Assembly (NCBI RefSeq): GCF_900106075.1
Contig: NZ_LT629794.1
Location: 2,088,001-2,152,000 of the forward strand
Origin: Polaribacter sp. Hel1_33_78
GTDB lineage: Bacteria; Bacteroidota; Bacteroidia; Flavobacteriales; Flavobacteriaceae
DNA: 64,000 nt
Direction: 5' to 3'
In this document: positions 37,714-46,604 of the stretch, piece by piece
How the letters are laid out: every line of letters begins with the position of its first letter
Position numbering within the stretch: position 1 is the stretch's first letter
Position numbers and translations under genes: made by a program
Notes under the pieces: generated by a model
The model's database searches: none
Told to the model about the DNA's origin: nothing
What the model saw: only the letters and a program-made list of their open reading frames with translations

Positions 37714-38346
37714 ATGCTTAAAACTTCAACCATTTCTTTAGAAAATTTCTTTGAAAATGCTTTCAAAAAAACTAAACTGACCAAAGATAGACAAATACTT
37801 TTATCAAAAATTGCTGAAGCAATTGCAAAAGAATATTCTGTGAATGAAGTTGTTAACCTCAATTTTATTTGTACTCACAATTCTAGAAGAAGTCAATTAG
37901 GACAAGTTTGGAGTTACTTTGCTGCAAATTATTTTAACCTCAACATAAATGCTTTTTCAGGCGGAACAGAAGTAACTGCATTTTACAGAAACACGGTAAA
38001 AACGCTCCAAAAAGTTGGTTTCGAATTTAATTTAACAGACTTCTCTCATCAAAACCCTACCTATGAAATTTCTTTTCATAAAAGAAAAAAATCTATTTTA
38101 GGTTTTTCTAAATTGTATAGCAACCCCATAAATATAGAACCCTTTATGGCAATTACAACCTGCAATAACGCTGATAAAAACTGTCCATTTATACCCACTG
38201 CAAGTCACAGGTTTCATTTACCTTTTGTAGATCCAAAACATTCTGATGGAACTAAAAAACAAGAAGAAACATATTTGGAAACCAGCGAACAAATTGCCGG
38301 AGAAGTTTACTTTATTTTTGCTACTGTAAAAAAACTTCTTTCTTAA
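37714..38346 (+). CDS. low-molecular-weight protein-tyrosine-phosphatase/arsenate-reductase-like protein
   Basis: The 210-residue protein carries a C-x5-R phosphate-binding loop, NFICTHNSRRSQLGQVWSYFA, at about residues 50-70, followed by a GGTEVTAFYRNTVKTL helix and the downstream FSKLYSNPINIEPFMAITTC. It matches the LMW-PTP/ArsC fold but is longer than ordinary LMW-PTPs (~150 residues), with a ~40-residue helical N-terminal extension. The position held by Cys in thioredoxin-linked ArsC loops (CTGNSCRS) is Arg here, so an ArsC disulfide cascade from that Cys is unlikely. The biological substrate is unknown. It is a single gene facing away from the Smr gene. Confidence 0.8.
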   Translation: MLKTSTISLENFFENAFKKTKLTKDRQILLSKIAEAIAKEYSVNEVVNLNFICTHNSRRSQLGQVWSYFAANYFNLNINAFSGGTEVTAFYRNTVKTLQKVGFEFNLTDFSHQNPTYEISFHKRKKSILGFSKLYSNPINIEPFMAITTCNNADKNCPFIPTASHRFHLPFVDPKHSDGTKKQEETYLETSEQIAGEVYFIFATVKKLLS

Positions 38347-38487
38347 ATTTGCTCATAAAAATGTTTTTTTTGTTAGAAATACCTTTACATAAAATTACAT
38401 TAACCTCTATTTTAAGTAATTGAATAGGAGTGTAAATAAAAGAAAGGATTTCACTCAATTTAGAATTTTACTTGATCCCTAAAAAAA

Positions 38488-39447
38488 TTAGAAATAACAT
38501 TTATTATGGCGCAACCATCTAGTATTTCTTTTAAAATCTAAATTTAAATGTAATATTATTTCGTGAGAGCTTAAATTACTACCCAAATTCATTGTTTTAT
38601 AATCATATGCATATCCCACTCTAAATTTTTTATTTAGAATTACTGAAAATAAAGCACTTACTGAATTTTGGTAACGATAAGACAAACCAGCTTCAATAAA
38701 TTCTTTATATAACAAATTTGAATTAATATCTATTGAAATTGGCAGATTAGCCGTATATCTGACCATTGTTGATGGTTTAAACATCAAATTATCTGAAAGT
38801 TTAAATAAAACCCCAGCAGAGAAAAAATAGTTTAGATTTGTAGCAAGAGCACCTTTTCTATAATTTTCTTCAATATAAAATTGTGGGGTTTCTAATAAAT
38901 ATGGTATTGAGAAACCTACAAAGAATTTTCTATTGTAAAAGAAAGTACCAAAACCAACATTTGGAAATCTACCCGAAATAGAATTATATATATCATTATC
39001 GGGGGTAATTCCATTGAATAAATTATTGTTAAAAAACGTTACCCCTGCTTTTAGCCCAAAAGACAGCCTACTATATCGAGAGGTGATAATTGTATATGAT
39101 CCATCTAAATTTAAATTAGTCGTTTCTGATAAGCCAATTCTATCATGCACAATTGTTGTGCCGATGCCTAACCCCCTGCTTGTTCTTCCATTTATAGAAA
39201 ATGTGCTAGTACTCGGCGCTCCCTCTACACCTACCCATTGTTGTCTAGATAATAAAGAAATGCTTAAATCTGACTTAACACCTACATATGCGGGATTTAT
39301 TATCTGCATATTATATAAATATTGGGTGTAGTTTGGTAATTGCTGGGAATACGCTTTTAAACTAGTCAAAAGAGTGGTCATTATTAACATCCAAAACCAC
39401 ATGTTCTTTCTAATCTTAAAGACGATTATCAGTTTGTTTATCATCAT
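38488..39447 (-). CDS. PorP/SprF-family type IX secretion-associated outer-membrane protein
   Basis: The 319-residue protein has the PorP/SprF opening QQLPNYTQYLYNMQIINPAYVG after the signal, then alternating barrel strands (LSISLLSRQQWVGVEGAPST, FSINGRTSRGLGIGTTIVHD, FRVGYAYDYKT). The annotated ATG begins MMINKLIIVFKIRKNMWFWM; an internal ATG at codon 16 would give a more usual signal peptide, so the start is uncertain. Its ATG overlaps the stop (TGA) of the 1480-residue adhesin gene (39444-39447), so the two are translationally coupled. SprF-type proteins help T9SS display their partner adhesin, which fits the gene upstream. Confidence 0.93.
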   Translation of the reverse strand: MMINKLIIVFKIRKNMWFWMLIMTTLLTSLKAYSQQLPNYTQYLYNMQIINPAYVGVKSDLSISLLSRQQWVGVEGAPSTSTFSINGRTSRGLGIGTTIVHDRIGLSETTNLNLDGSYTIITSRYSRLSFGLKAGVTFFNNNLFNGITPDNDIYNSISGRFPNVGFGTFFYNRKFFVGFSIPYLLETPQFYIEENYRKGALATNLNYFFSAGVLFKLSDNLMFKPSTMVRYTANLPISIDINSNLLYKEFIEAGLSYRYQNSVSALFSVILNKKFRVGYAYDYKTMNLGSNLSSHEIILHLNLDFKRNTRWLRHNKCYF

Positions 39448-42400
39448 CTTATTAATTGTATAAAACTTGTTCTCGGTTTAGTAACCCCATCATTAAAATC
39501 TAAAGTGTAAAAATAAACCCCAACAGGAACGGGTTTTCCTTTATGATTACCATTCCACCACAAAGGATTTATTCTCGCATTATTGCTATAATTAAACACT
39601 TCATTTCCTAAACGATTAAATATCGTCAATTTAAAATTCGGATAATCTTCAATTCCAGATATTTTAAACAAATCACTTTTACCATCAAAATTTGGAGAAA
39701 ACAAATTTGGATAATCATTGTCTGTTATTAATCCTTCTCCTCTTGGTGAAAAAGTATTTGAAGTATTATTAGTAGTTATATTGACTTCCAAAAAAAAGGC
39801 TTCCGTATCTTCATTTAAGCGATCATCTATCGTTTGGATAGATTGATTTATAGAAGATGTGTAGGCAGGAATATTTGTAAAATTAATGATCGATTCATAA
39901 TCTTCGTCGGCAATGGCCGTATTGCCGAAGGTCTCTAAACTAAATTTTATTGGTAAATAATTCTGCATAAGCTCAAAATTTGCATTTAAGAGACTAATTG
40001 TAAACTCTAAAGAATTACCTTCTTCAGCTTTTACATCATCTATATGCACTAAAGGATATGGGTCAATATCTATAATTGTGCCTGTTTTCATTAAATCTTG
40101 AAACCCCACATTATTTGTTGACACGGCACCTGTTACATTTAAAGTTTCTTCATCTAACTCATTTAAATTATCCATTATTGTAACAATGTTAAACGAGACT
40201 TCCATGTTTGCATTATTTTGGTCTATGGTGCCATCTATGGTTAAAGTTTCTAAAACTTCTAAATAATCATCTGGACTTACCGCAAGATTGTCTTCTGTTT
40301 TTATATCTATTAATATAGGTGTTGAGCAAGGATGAGCTATCGTTATTGTATGCACTAAATCTACACCTTCATTCTCTCTAGAGTTATTCATAGTTATGGC
40401 AGGAGCTAAATCATCATCCAAAATAGTTCCTACTCCTTTTACTTCAGTATTTAAAGTATTGTTTGATATAATAACGCCCGTTAATGTAAAAAATTCGTCT
40501 AATTCAAAAATAGCATCATCCAAAGAAGTCACTGTAAAAGTTGATGTATTGTTTAGAGCAGGAATTGTGAGAATTGTATTTGTAATACTATTATAATCAT
40601 ATGGTGAAGTGGCTACATCATAAATATCCGTGGCATCTGTTCCGTTTGATGTAGAAAAATTAATATCAATATCAGAAGCACTTTCAATTAAAATGGAATT
40701 ATCATTTTTTGTAACGAAAGTTAATTCAAATATAAAATCTCTTCCTTCTATTTCAGAGACATTAGTGATAATAACCTCTATTGCTATTATTTCTCGCCAA
40801 TCTCTCTCTGGATTATCTATATTATCAGCATTTGGAAAACTTGTTGGAACCTGTCCATTTGTGGGATTTACTAAATTGTCATTAGTATCAAAAGCATCAT
40901 CAAGTCCATCATTATCTTGGTCTATATTTGACGGAAGTATTTCTGCAGTACCATCACTATCTATATCCCATCCCTCAATGATATCATCTCGAATATCATT
41001 ATCTGAATTCGTGTCGATATAGTCATAAATACCATCATTTTCTGAATCAATAGGCGAAATTCCATTAGGATATGCGGTATCAATTCCTGCCTCAGAAAAA
41101 ATATTACTAATTGTAATATAATTATCTGTTGATTGTCCTTCAATATTATCTACAATACCATCTCCATCGGCATCAATATCTAAATAATTTGCATTCCCAT
41201 TGGAATCTGTATTTGGAACGGTATATGTAAGAAGTGCATTGCTAGTATCATTAGTTTCTATAGTATTATCAAGTCCGTTTAACCCAACAGCATTATTAGT
41301 TCTTCCGTTATTATTGGCATCTAATGCAGCGTTTCCTGCTTCAACAATATCTAGAATTCCATCATTATCACTATCTAAATCAAAATGATTAGGAACACCA
41401 TCACTATCAAAATCAAAAAGATCTACAATGCCATCTCCATTCGCATCTGGTCCAAAATTTAAATCTCTATAATTTGGTATAAGGTCTGCATCATGGTCAT
41501 CTAAGGGATTTAAACCGTTATATTCTAATACATCTAAAATTGTATCGTTATCATCATCTAAATCTTTATCATTAAAAATACCATCATTATCTGTATCCGA
41601 AAACGCATTTACCTCTACAAAAGACGAAGAAGAAAGCAAAACATTAAAAGGATCATTTGAAGTAAAAACAGCAACATTATTACGAATACATGTTTCATTA
41701 AATACAACCGAAAATTGCACAGTAATTGTTTCATTAGCTCCTAAAATTCCTGATGAGCCATCAAATAAATTTATTTCTGAAATTCCATCATAATTTGCAT
41801 TTAATAGAGGGTTTGTATTTGCTGTAGAATTTTGAATAATAGGCGTTGTTACAGAAACAATTTCTCCGGGACAGATATTATTTAAATTATCCTGTATTTG
41901 TAAATTTTTTAATTCTACCGATTCACTTGTATTTTCAATCGTAATTTGGAAAGTAATTTCTTCATGCTCTAAAATACCATTTGGAACTTTATTAACATTA
42001 GAGATTACTTTATTCATATTAGATGAAGATTCGTAAAAAAATGACATAGACGCTGTGCTACAAACACACTGCAAGCTAGAAGACACACTATTTGTTGGAT
42101 TTGTTGTTTTATAATACCTATCTAAATGATCTCCTAAATTATCTGACCAGGTAACAAAAGAGTGTCTTCTTTTTATAGCATCTAAAGATTCATCAAATCC
42201 ATCAAGAACTCCTTGCGTTTGAGAAAAGGGATTCTGATTGAAAACACTAGACAGGCTTGATCTAATGGGTTGTGTTAAGTAAAATATTTCTAAAACTAGT
42301 TTTTCACCTGATTGAAGTGAATTGTTTGGAGAAAGTAAACTAGTTTCTGTATTTCCATTATAAGCTTGATTAATAGCTACATCAGGGCCTGAAACCTTTA

Positions 42401-43886
42401 CAATATTTAATTGATCAAAGACAACTCCTTGGTCTATAAAATTACCTAAACCCATATTAAAATTAACATTATTAGCAGTAGCAGTGCCTTCATTTGTAAT
42501 GATTACAGTATTTGTATAATCAAAAGTTCCATCTGGATTTATTACTCCTGGAGGATCTAATGAATCATTAAATTCTGGCACATATAAACCTGCCGTTACA
42601 ACTGCTTCTGTTGTATGAAAATCTGTAAGTAAGAGTTCTTTTGATGCATTTCCTTTATTTGAGGTAACATTTATTATGTTGTTAAAATCAATGCCAGAAC
42701 CTGATGGCGTTGGATTAGGTCTGCCATTACAAAATGGGTCTACCGTAACACAGAAAATTACAGTAAAGTCTTGCCTTGGATATAATATTAAATTATTTAT
42801 TGCACTATCATTAAAAACTGAGGTTGATGTTACAGTAGCAAAATTAGGATTTATTGCATCTCCATCAAATTCTACTGGATAACTGATTTCAGTATTAAAA
42901 TCTATTCTATCAGGACCATTATAAACATTAATTCCATCTACAAGAGTTACACAATCATTTCCAAAAGTTGTCTGTAAATTATTCCTTATATCTATATTAC
43001 GTATGAAACTTGGGTCATGAAAATCTTTCGCTTTGCTTCTATTACGAAAAACAGCTGAATATCTGACTTTGTACTCACCATTTGCAGTATAACCCTGATT
43101 ACAACTGCTAAAACTGATAATTTCTAATAAATCTTCTGTAGGCTCAACGGTTAAAAATAACCACGCAGAACTTGTAAAAACACCGTCCGTTATAGTATAT
43201 AAAATATTAGGAACAGTACCTATATAATTTGGAGTTGGAATAAATATATAACTACCGTCTGAGGCAATTGTTATACTCCCTTCAGATAAAACAGCAGTTT
43301 GACCAGGTGCATAAGTTACCCCATTTATTACAAATTCTGTAACAAATAGTTCGTCTCCATTTTCATCCGTATCATTTACAAATACCCCTGGTGATGAGAT
43401 ATTTAATGTAGTATTTACATCTACAGTATCATAAAAATCATTTGCATTTGGAGGCACCGGAATTGATAAAATAGAAATTATTAAATTTGCAGAACTTATC
43501 AAAGATCCATCTGTTATTGTATAGTTAATTATAGAAACTTCCCCAATATAATTTCCAGCGGGGGTAAAAGTATAGCTACCATCTTCAAAAATTGTAATAT
43601 CTCCTTCAGCAAAATTAGCAGTTTGTCCGGCAACATAAGTTGTTCCATTTATTAAAAATTCTGTAATTATAATTACATCTCCAGCTCCGTGAGTATCATT
43701 TTCTAAGAGCCCAGGAGCCGAAGAATTTAAAGGAGTGTTTTGTATTGTTGAAGCTATGTCATCATTTGCAATTGGTGGCACCTGCCCAACAATAAGATTT
43801 GTGGCAAATAATAAAAATAAGAAGCTTAAAGGCATATTTTTTATCAAAGACGAAAAATATGTAATTCTCAAAAAAAATAGTTTCAT
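39444..43886 (-). CDS. large T9SS adhesin with gliding-motility-type C-terminal domain
   Basis: The 1480-residue protein starts at ATG 43886, though codon 18 (MPLSFLFLLFATNLIVGQ) is an equally good signal start. In order: two tandem ~105-residue cadherin-like repeats (about 36-250) sharing PxANDxxxT...NTxLN, AGQTA, GxITIxxDGSYxFxPxxNYIG and NYTITDG; a central ~500-residue region with DUF11-like pieces; a thrombospondin-type-3-like Asp/Asn-rich Ca-binding stretch (about 762-1030; DTDNDGIFNDKDLDDDND, DFDSDGVPNHFDLDSDNDG); Calx-beta-type domains (about 1030-1390; EGRDFIFELTF, EEGNSLEFTISL). The gliding-motility CTD has FSPNFDGKSDLFKISGIEDY and ends VYFYTLDFNDGVTKP. It is a secreted surface adhesin exported by T9SS with the overlapping PorP/SprF gene. 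Ligand unknown. Confidence 0.93.
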   Translation of the reverse strand: MKLFFLRITYFSSLIKNMPLSFLFLLFATNLIVGQVPPIANDDIASTIQNTPLNSSAPGLLENDTHGAGDVIIITEFLINGTTYVAGQTANFAEGDITIFEDGSYTFTPAGNYIGEVSIINYTITDGSLISSANLIISILSIPVPPNANDFYDTVDVNTTLNISSPGVFVNDTDENGDELFVTEFVINGVTYAPGQTAVLSEGSITIASDGSYIFIPTPNYIGTVPNILYTITDGVFTSSAWLFLTVEPTEDLLEIISFSSCNQGYTANGEYKVRYSAVFRNRSKAKDFHDPSFIRNIDIRNNLQTTFGNDCVTLVDGINVYNGPDRIDFNTEISYPVEFDGDAINPNFATVTSTSVFNDSAINNLILYPRQDFTVIFCVTVDPFCNGRPNPTPSGSGIDFNNIINVTSNKGNASKELLLTDFHTTEAVVTAGLYVPEFNDSLDPPGVINPDGTFDYTNTVIITNEGTATANNVNFNMGLGNFIDQGVVFDQLNIVKVSGPDVAINQAYNGNTETSLLSPNNSLQSGEKLVLEIFYLTQPIRSSLSSVFNQNPFSQTQGVLDGFDESLDAIKRRHSFVTWSDNLGDHLDRYYKTTNPTNSVSSSLQCVCSTASMSFFYESSSNMNKVISNVNKVPNGILEHEEITFQITIENTSESVELKNLQIQDNLNNICPGEIVSVTTPIIQNSTANTNPLLNANYDGISEINLFDGSSGILGANETITVQFSVVFNETCIRNNVAVFTSNDPFNVLLSSSSFVEVNAFSDTDNDGIFNDKDLDDDNDTILDVLEYNGLNPLDDHDADLIPNYRDLNFGPDANGDGIVDLFDFDSDGVPNHFDLDSDNDGILDIVEAGNAALDANNNGRTNNAVGLNGLDNTIETNDTSNALLTYTVPNTDSNGNANYLDIDADGDGIVDNIEGQSTDNYITISNIFSEAGIDTAYPNGISPIDSENDGIYDYIDTNSDNDIRDDIIEGWDIDSDGTAEILPSNIDQDNDGLDDAFDTNDNLVNPTNGQVPTSFPNADNIDNPERDWREIIAIEVIITNVSEIEGRDFIFELTFVTKNDNSILIESASDIDINFSTSNGTDATDIYDVATSPYDYNSITNTILTIPALNNTSTFTVTSLDDAIFELDEFFTLTGVIISNNTLNTEVKGVGTILDDDLAPAITMNNSRENEGVDLVHTITIAHPCSTPILIDIKTEDNLAVSPDDYLEVLETLTIDGTIDQNNANMEVSFNIVTIMDNLNELDEETLNVTGAVSTNNVGFQDLMKTGTIIDIDPYPLVHIDDVKAEEGNSLEFTISLLNANFELMQNYLPIKFSLETFGNTAIADEDYESIINFTNIPAYTSSINQSIQTIDDRLNEDTEAFFLEVNITTNNTSNTFSPRGEGLITDNDYPNLFSPNFDGKSDLFKISGIEDYPNFKLTIFNRLGNEVFNYSNNARINPLWWNGNHKGKPVPVGVYFYTLDFNDGVTKPRTSFIQLIR

Positions 43887-43908
43887 AAATGGGGGAGATT
43901 GGGTATAC

Positions 43909-44694
43909 TTAAATTTCTAAATTCTTATCATAAGGAATACTTTTTAAAATGTGATTTATTACATTCACCCGTGCTTCCGTTTTTCTGTTTGCACGTATAA
44001 TTTTCCAAGGAGAAATTTTAGTATGAGTTTTTTCAAACATTGCTTTTTTATAATCTGTGTATTGATCCCATAAAGCTTGCGCTTTCTCATCTAACTTGGT
44101 CATTTTCCATTGTTTTAGAGGATCACTTTTTATATCTGCAAAACGTTTTGCTTGTTCTTTTTTAGAAATAGACATGTAAATTTTAACCAAATGAATTCCA
44201 GATTCTAAAATCATTCTTTCAAAATCATTTACCTGATTCATGAAAATTTCATATTCTTTTGGTGTACAAAACCCGTTAACAGGCTCTACAACTGCTCTAT
44301 TATACCAACTTCTATCAAAAAACACCATTTCTCCTGCTTTTGGAAATTGCTCAACATAGCGTTGAAAATACCATTGAGATTGCTCGTCTTTAGATGGTTT
44401 TGGTAATGCAACAATACGCATATGCCTAGGATTAATGCGTTCTGTAACCCTTCTTATGGCGCCACCTTTTCCTGCTGCATCCCTGCCTTGAAAAACAACA
44501 ATTATACGTTCATCATTATTAATTGCCCAAGTTTGCATTCTAATTAATTCGGTTTGCAATTTCTCGAGTTTTTTCTGATAGTCAATATACCTAAGAGCTC
44601 TTTCTATGTTTAAAGGTTCTTTAGACAACAAAGCAATTAGTCCTTTTTTAGAATTTAAACTCCTTACTTCTGATTCTGATAATTCTTTATTCAT
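43909..44694 (-). CDS. ppk2: polyphosphate kinase 2 family protein
   Basis: The 261-residue protein is a PPK2 of the one-domain type. It has Walker A VVFQGRDAAGKGGAIRR, Walker B-like VFFDRSWYNRAVVEPVNGFC, and the lid segment AKRFADIKSDPLKQWKMTKLDEKA. PPK2 enzymes use polyphosphate to phosphorylate nucleotides (or the reverse). It is the second of two tandem paralogues; the upstream gene ends 6 bases before it. The 261-residue length and the DSEV/RSLNSK N-terminus match class I/III-type single-domain forms. Nucleotide preference (ADP or GDP, NMP or NDP) cannot be read directly. Confidence 0.93.
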   Translation of the reverse strand: MNKELSESEVRSLNSKKGLIALLSKEPLNIERALRYIDYQKKLEKLQTELIRMQTWAINNDERIIVVFQGRDAAGKGGAIRRVTERINPRHMRIVALPKPSKDEQSQWYFQRYVEQFPKAGEMVFFDRSWYNRAVVEPVNGFCTPKEYEIFMNQVNDFERMILESGIHLVKIYMSISKKEQAKRFADIKSDPLKQWKMTKLDEKAQALWDQYTDYKKAMFEKTHTKISPWKIIRANRKTEARVNVINHILKSIPYDKNLEI

Positions 44695-44700
44695 AAAAAC

Positions 44701-45561
44701 TTAATCTAATTCATTATTATTTGAACGATAATAGCGCATCACAACATTTGGGTCTGGATTTACAACCGTGCCAGCTTCTGATTTTCCATCATAATCGAAC
44801 TGTGATAAAACATGCCTCATGGCCTCTAATCTTGCTACTTTTTTATCATTGGTTTTAATAATCATCCAAGGACTATATGTGGTATGTGTTTTTGAGAACA
44901 TTTCAGATTTATAATGGGTGTATTTATCCCACAATATTTGACCTTGCTTATCAACAGGACTAAATTTCCATCTTTTTAAAGGATTTTCTTTTCTGCCTTC
45001 AAAACGTTTTTGTTGTTCCTCTTTAGTAATTGATAACCAAAACTTTATTATTACCACGCCATCTTCATACATCATGTGCTCAAATTCTGGAACTTGAACT
45101 AAAAATTCTTTGTACTGGTTATCTGAGCAAAAACCCATAACTGGCTCTACAACCGCTCTATTGTACCAACTTCTATCAAAAAAAACTATTTCACCAGGAT
45201 TTGGTAATTCTTTAATATATCTTTGAAAATACCATTGCCCCTTTTCTATATCCGTAGGCTTATTTAATACCACCAGCCTACTTGACCGTGGATTTAAGTG
45301 CTCCATAAATCTACGAATATTACCGCCTTTTCCTGCCGCATCTCTTCCTTCAAAAATAATAGCAACTCTTTTATTATTTGCGGAAATATAGCGCTGTAAT
45401 TTAACCAATTCTATTTGTAATAGACGTAATTCATTATTATAAGAAAGAGTCTTTTCTACCTTCGAATATGAAATGTTTTTTTGTTTTAAAAGCCTTATAA
45501 GATCCTGGTTGCTTTCTAAATTTCCTAAATCTTCTGCCGTTAGGATTTCCTTTTTATTCAT
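44701..45561 (-). CDS. ppk2: polyphosphate kinase 2 family protein, tandem paralogue
   Basis: The 286-residue protein is a second single-domain PPK2. It has Walker A AIIFEGRDAAGKGGNIRR, VFFDRSWYNRAVVEPVMGFC and the lid QQKRFEGRKENPLKRWKFSP, with TTYSPWMIIKTNDKKVARLE near the C-terminus. It has ~25 extra C-terminal residues (EAGTVVNPDPNVVMRYYRSN) absent from its neighbour. It is the first gene of the minus-strand block PPK2-PPK2-adhesin-PorP. The two copies differ enough (roughly half identical by eye) to be old duplicates with possibly different nucleotide preference. Confidence 0.93.
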   Translation of the reverse strand: MNKKEILTAEDLGNLESNQDLIRLLKQKNISYSKVEKTLSYNNELRLLQIELVKLQRYISANNKRVAIIFEGRDAAGKGGNIRRFMEHLNPRSSRLVVLNKPTDIEKGQWYFQRYIKELPNPGEIVFFDRSWYNRAVVEPVMGFCSDNQYKEFLVQVPEFEHMMYEDGVVIIKFWLSITKEEQQKRFEGRKENPLKRWKFSPVDKQGQILWDKYTHYKSEMFSKTHTTYSPWMIIKTNDKKVARLEAMRHVLSQFDYDGKSEAGTVVNPDPNVVMRYYRSNNNELD

Positions 45562-45639
45562 ACATAATTTTTACTACATCGAAAATAAGCTTTTTTTTGA
45601 AAAATCTATTATAATTTTATCATTTTAAATTAGTTCTGC

Positions 45640-45647
45640 TATATTTG
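45640..45647 (+). promoter_or_regulatory. -7 promoter element (TATATTTG) directly before the LpxR-like gene
   Basis: Exact TAnnTTTG match that ends only 6 bases before ATG 45654. Transcription starting at the usual distance would begin at or next to the ATG. No TTG is seen at -33. Confidence 0.45.
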
Positions 45648-45653
45648 TTTAGT

Positions 45654-46604
45654 ATGAAATCCCTAATATTTTTCTGTTTATTTTTTTTATCTTTTTTTAT
45701 TTTTTCTCAAGAAAAATTTTCTAGAGAAGTTAGTTTTATAACTGATAATGATTTGTATGTTTCTACTGCTAAAGATCGATATTATACAAGTGGTTTTTTT
45801 TTAAGTTATAGATATCTCTCTAAAACAAAAAAAGAAAACCAAGAAAAAAAGATTTTTGAATGGCTAATTGGTCATGAAATGTATACTCCATATAAATCTA
45901 TTGTAAAAAGTATTAATGCACATGATAGACCTTTTGCAAGTTATTTATATGGCAGTTTTGGAATCAATAGAATTTATAAAAAGAATACAACTTTAAATAC
46001 AACTTTACAAATTGGCATAGTGGGACCTAATGCCTTTGGCGAAGAACTACAAAATTTTATTCATAATATTTATGGTTTTAAAGAAGCTATTGGTTGGAAG
46101 TTTCAAATCAAAAATGCTTTTGGATTCAATTTCAACACGAATTACAATCAATTTTTAGTTAAAGACCCTTCTAACCATTATGATCTTTCATGGATAAATT
46201 CTGTAAAACTAGGTACTGTTTACACAAATATTTCTTCTGGATTTTATGCAAGATTAGGCTTTAAACCACTCGCAAAAATAATTAATTCTATTGCTTTTAA
46301 AACAAACTTAAATGATAAAAATACTAATTTTGAGAGAGCAATAGAATCTTTCTTATACATTAAGCCTTTGGTTAGATATGCGCTCTATGACACAACAATA
46401 CAAGGTAGTTTTTTAAAGACTACTAGTGAAGTTACAAAAGAACTAGTCCCTTTAGTTTTTCATTTAGAAGTAGGGTTAAAATTTACAGCTAACAGGTTTC
46501 ATTTTGGGTATATTTTTCATTATAATAGCAATAAATCTAAAAATTTAAGAAGAGATAATGGAAATAAATATGGTACAATTTCTGTTAATTATTTACTTGA
46601 TTAA
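45654..46604 (+). CDS. LpxR-like lipid A deacylase (DUF2219) family outer-membrane protein
   Basis: ATG 45654 is preferred over TTG 45645 because it begins the signal MKSLIFFCLFFLSFFIFSQ. The 316-residue protein shows the LpxR/DUF2219 opening FITDNDLYVSTAKDRYYTSG, in which an Asn-Asp pair and the YYTSG turn are typical, then HDRPFASYLYGSFG and barrel strands to GTISVNYLLD. LpxR removes the 3'-linked acyloxyacyl chain of lipid A in enteric bacteria. The Bacteroidetes members are only distantly related and their substrate is untested. The stop codon overlaps the stop of the convergent helicase gene by 3 bases. Confidence 0.82.
   Translation: MKSLIFFCLFFLSFFIFSQEKFSREVSFITDNDLYVSTAKDRYYTSGFFLSYRYLSKTKKENQEKKIFEWLIGHEMYTPYKSIVKSINAHDRPFASYLYGSFGINRIYKKNTTLNTTLQIGIVGPNAFGEELQNFIHNIYGFKEAIGWKFQIKNAFGFNFNTNYNQFLVKDPSNHYDLSWINSVKLGTVYTNISSGFYARLGFKPLAKIINSIAFKTNLNDKNTNFERAIESFLYIKPLVRYALYDTTIQGSFLKTTSEVTKELVPLVFHLEVGLKFTANRFHFGYIFHYNSNKSKNLRRDNGNKYGTISVNYLLD

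Noticed and set aside
40630..41022. 130-codon plus-strand frame inside the adhesin gene
   Set aside because: It is the complement of the Asp-rich repeat region, whose codon bias opens the opposite frame; Ser/Ile-rich low-complexity product.
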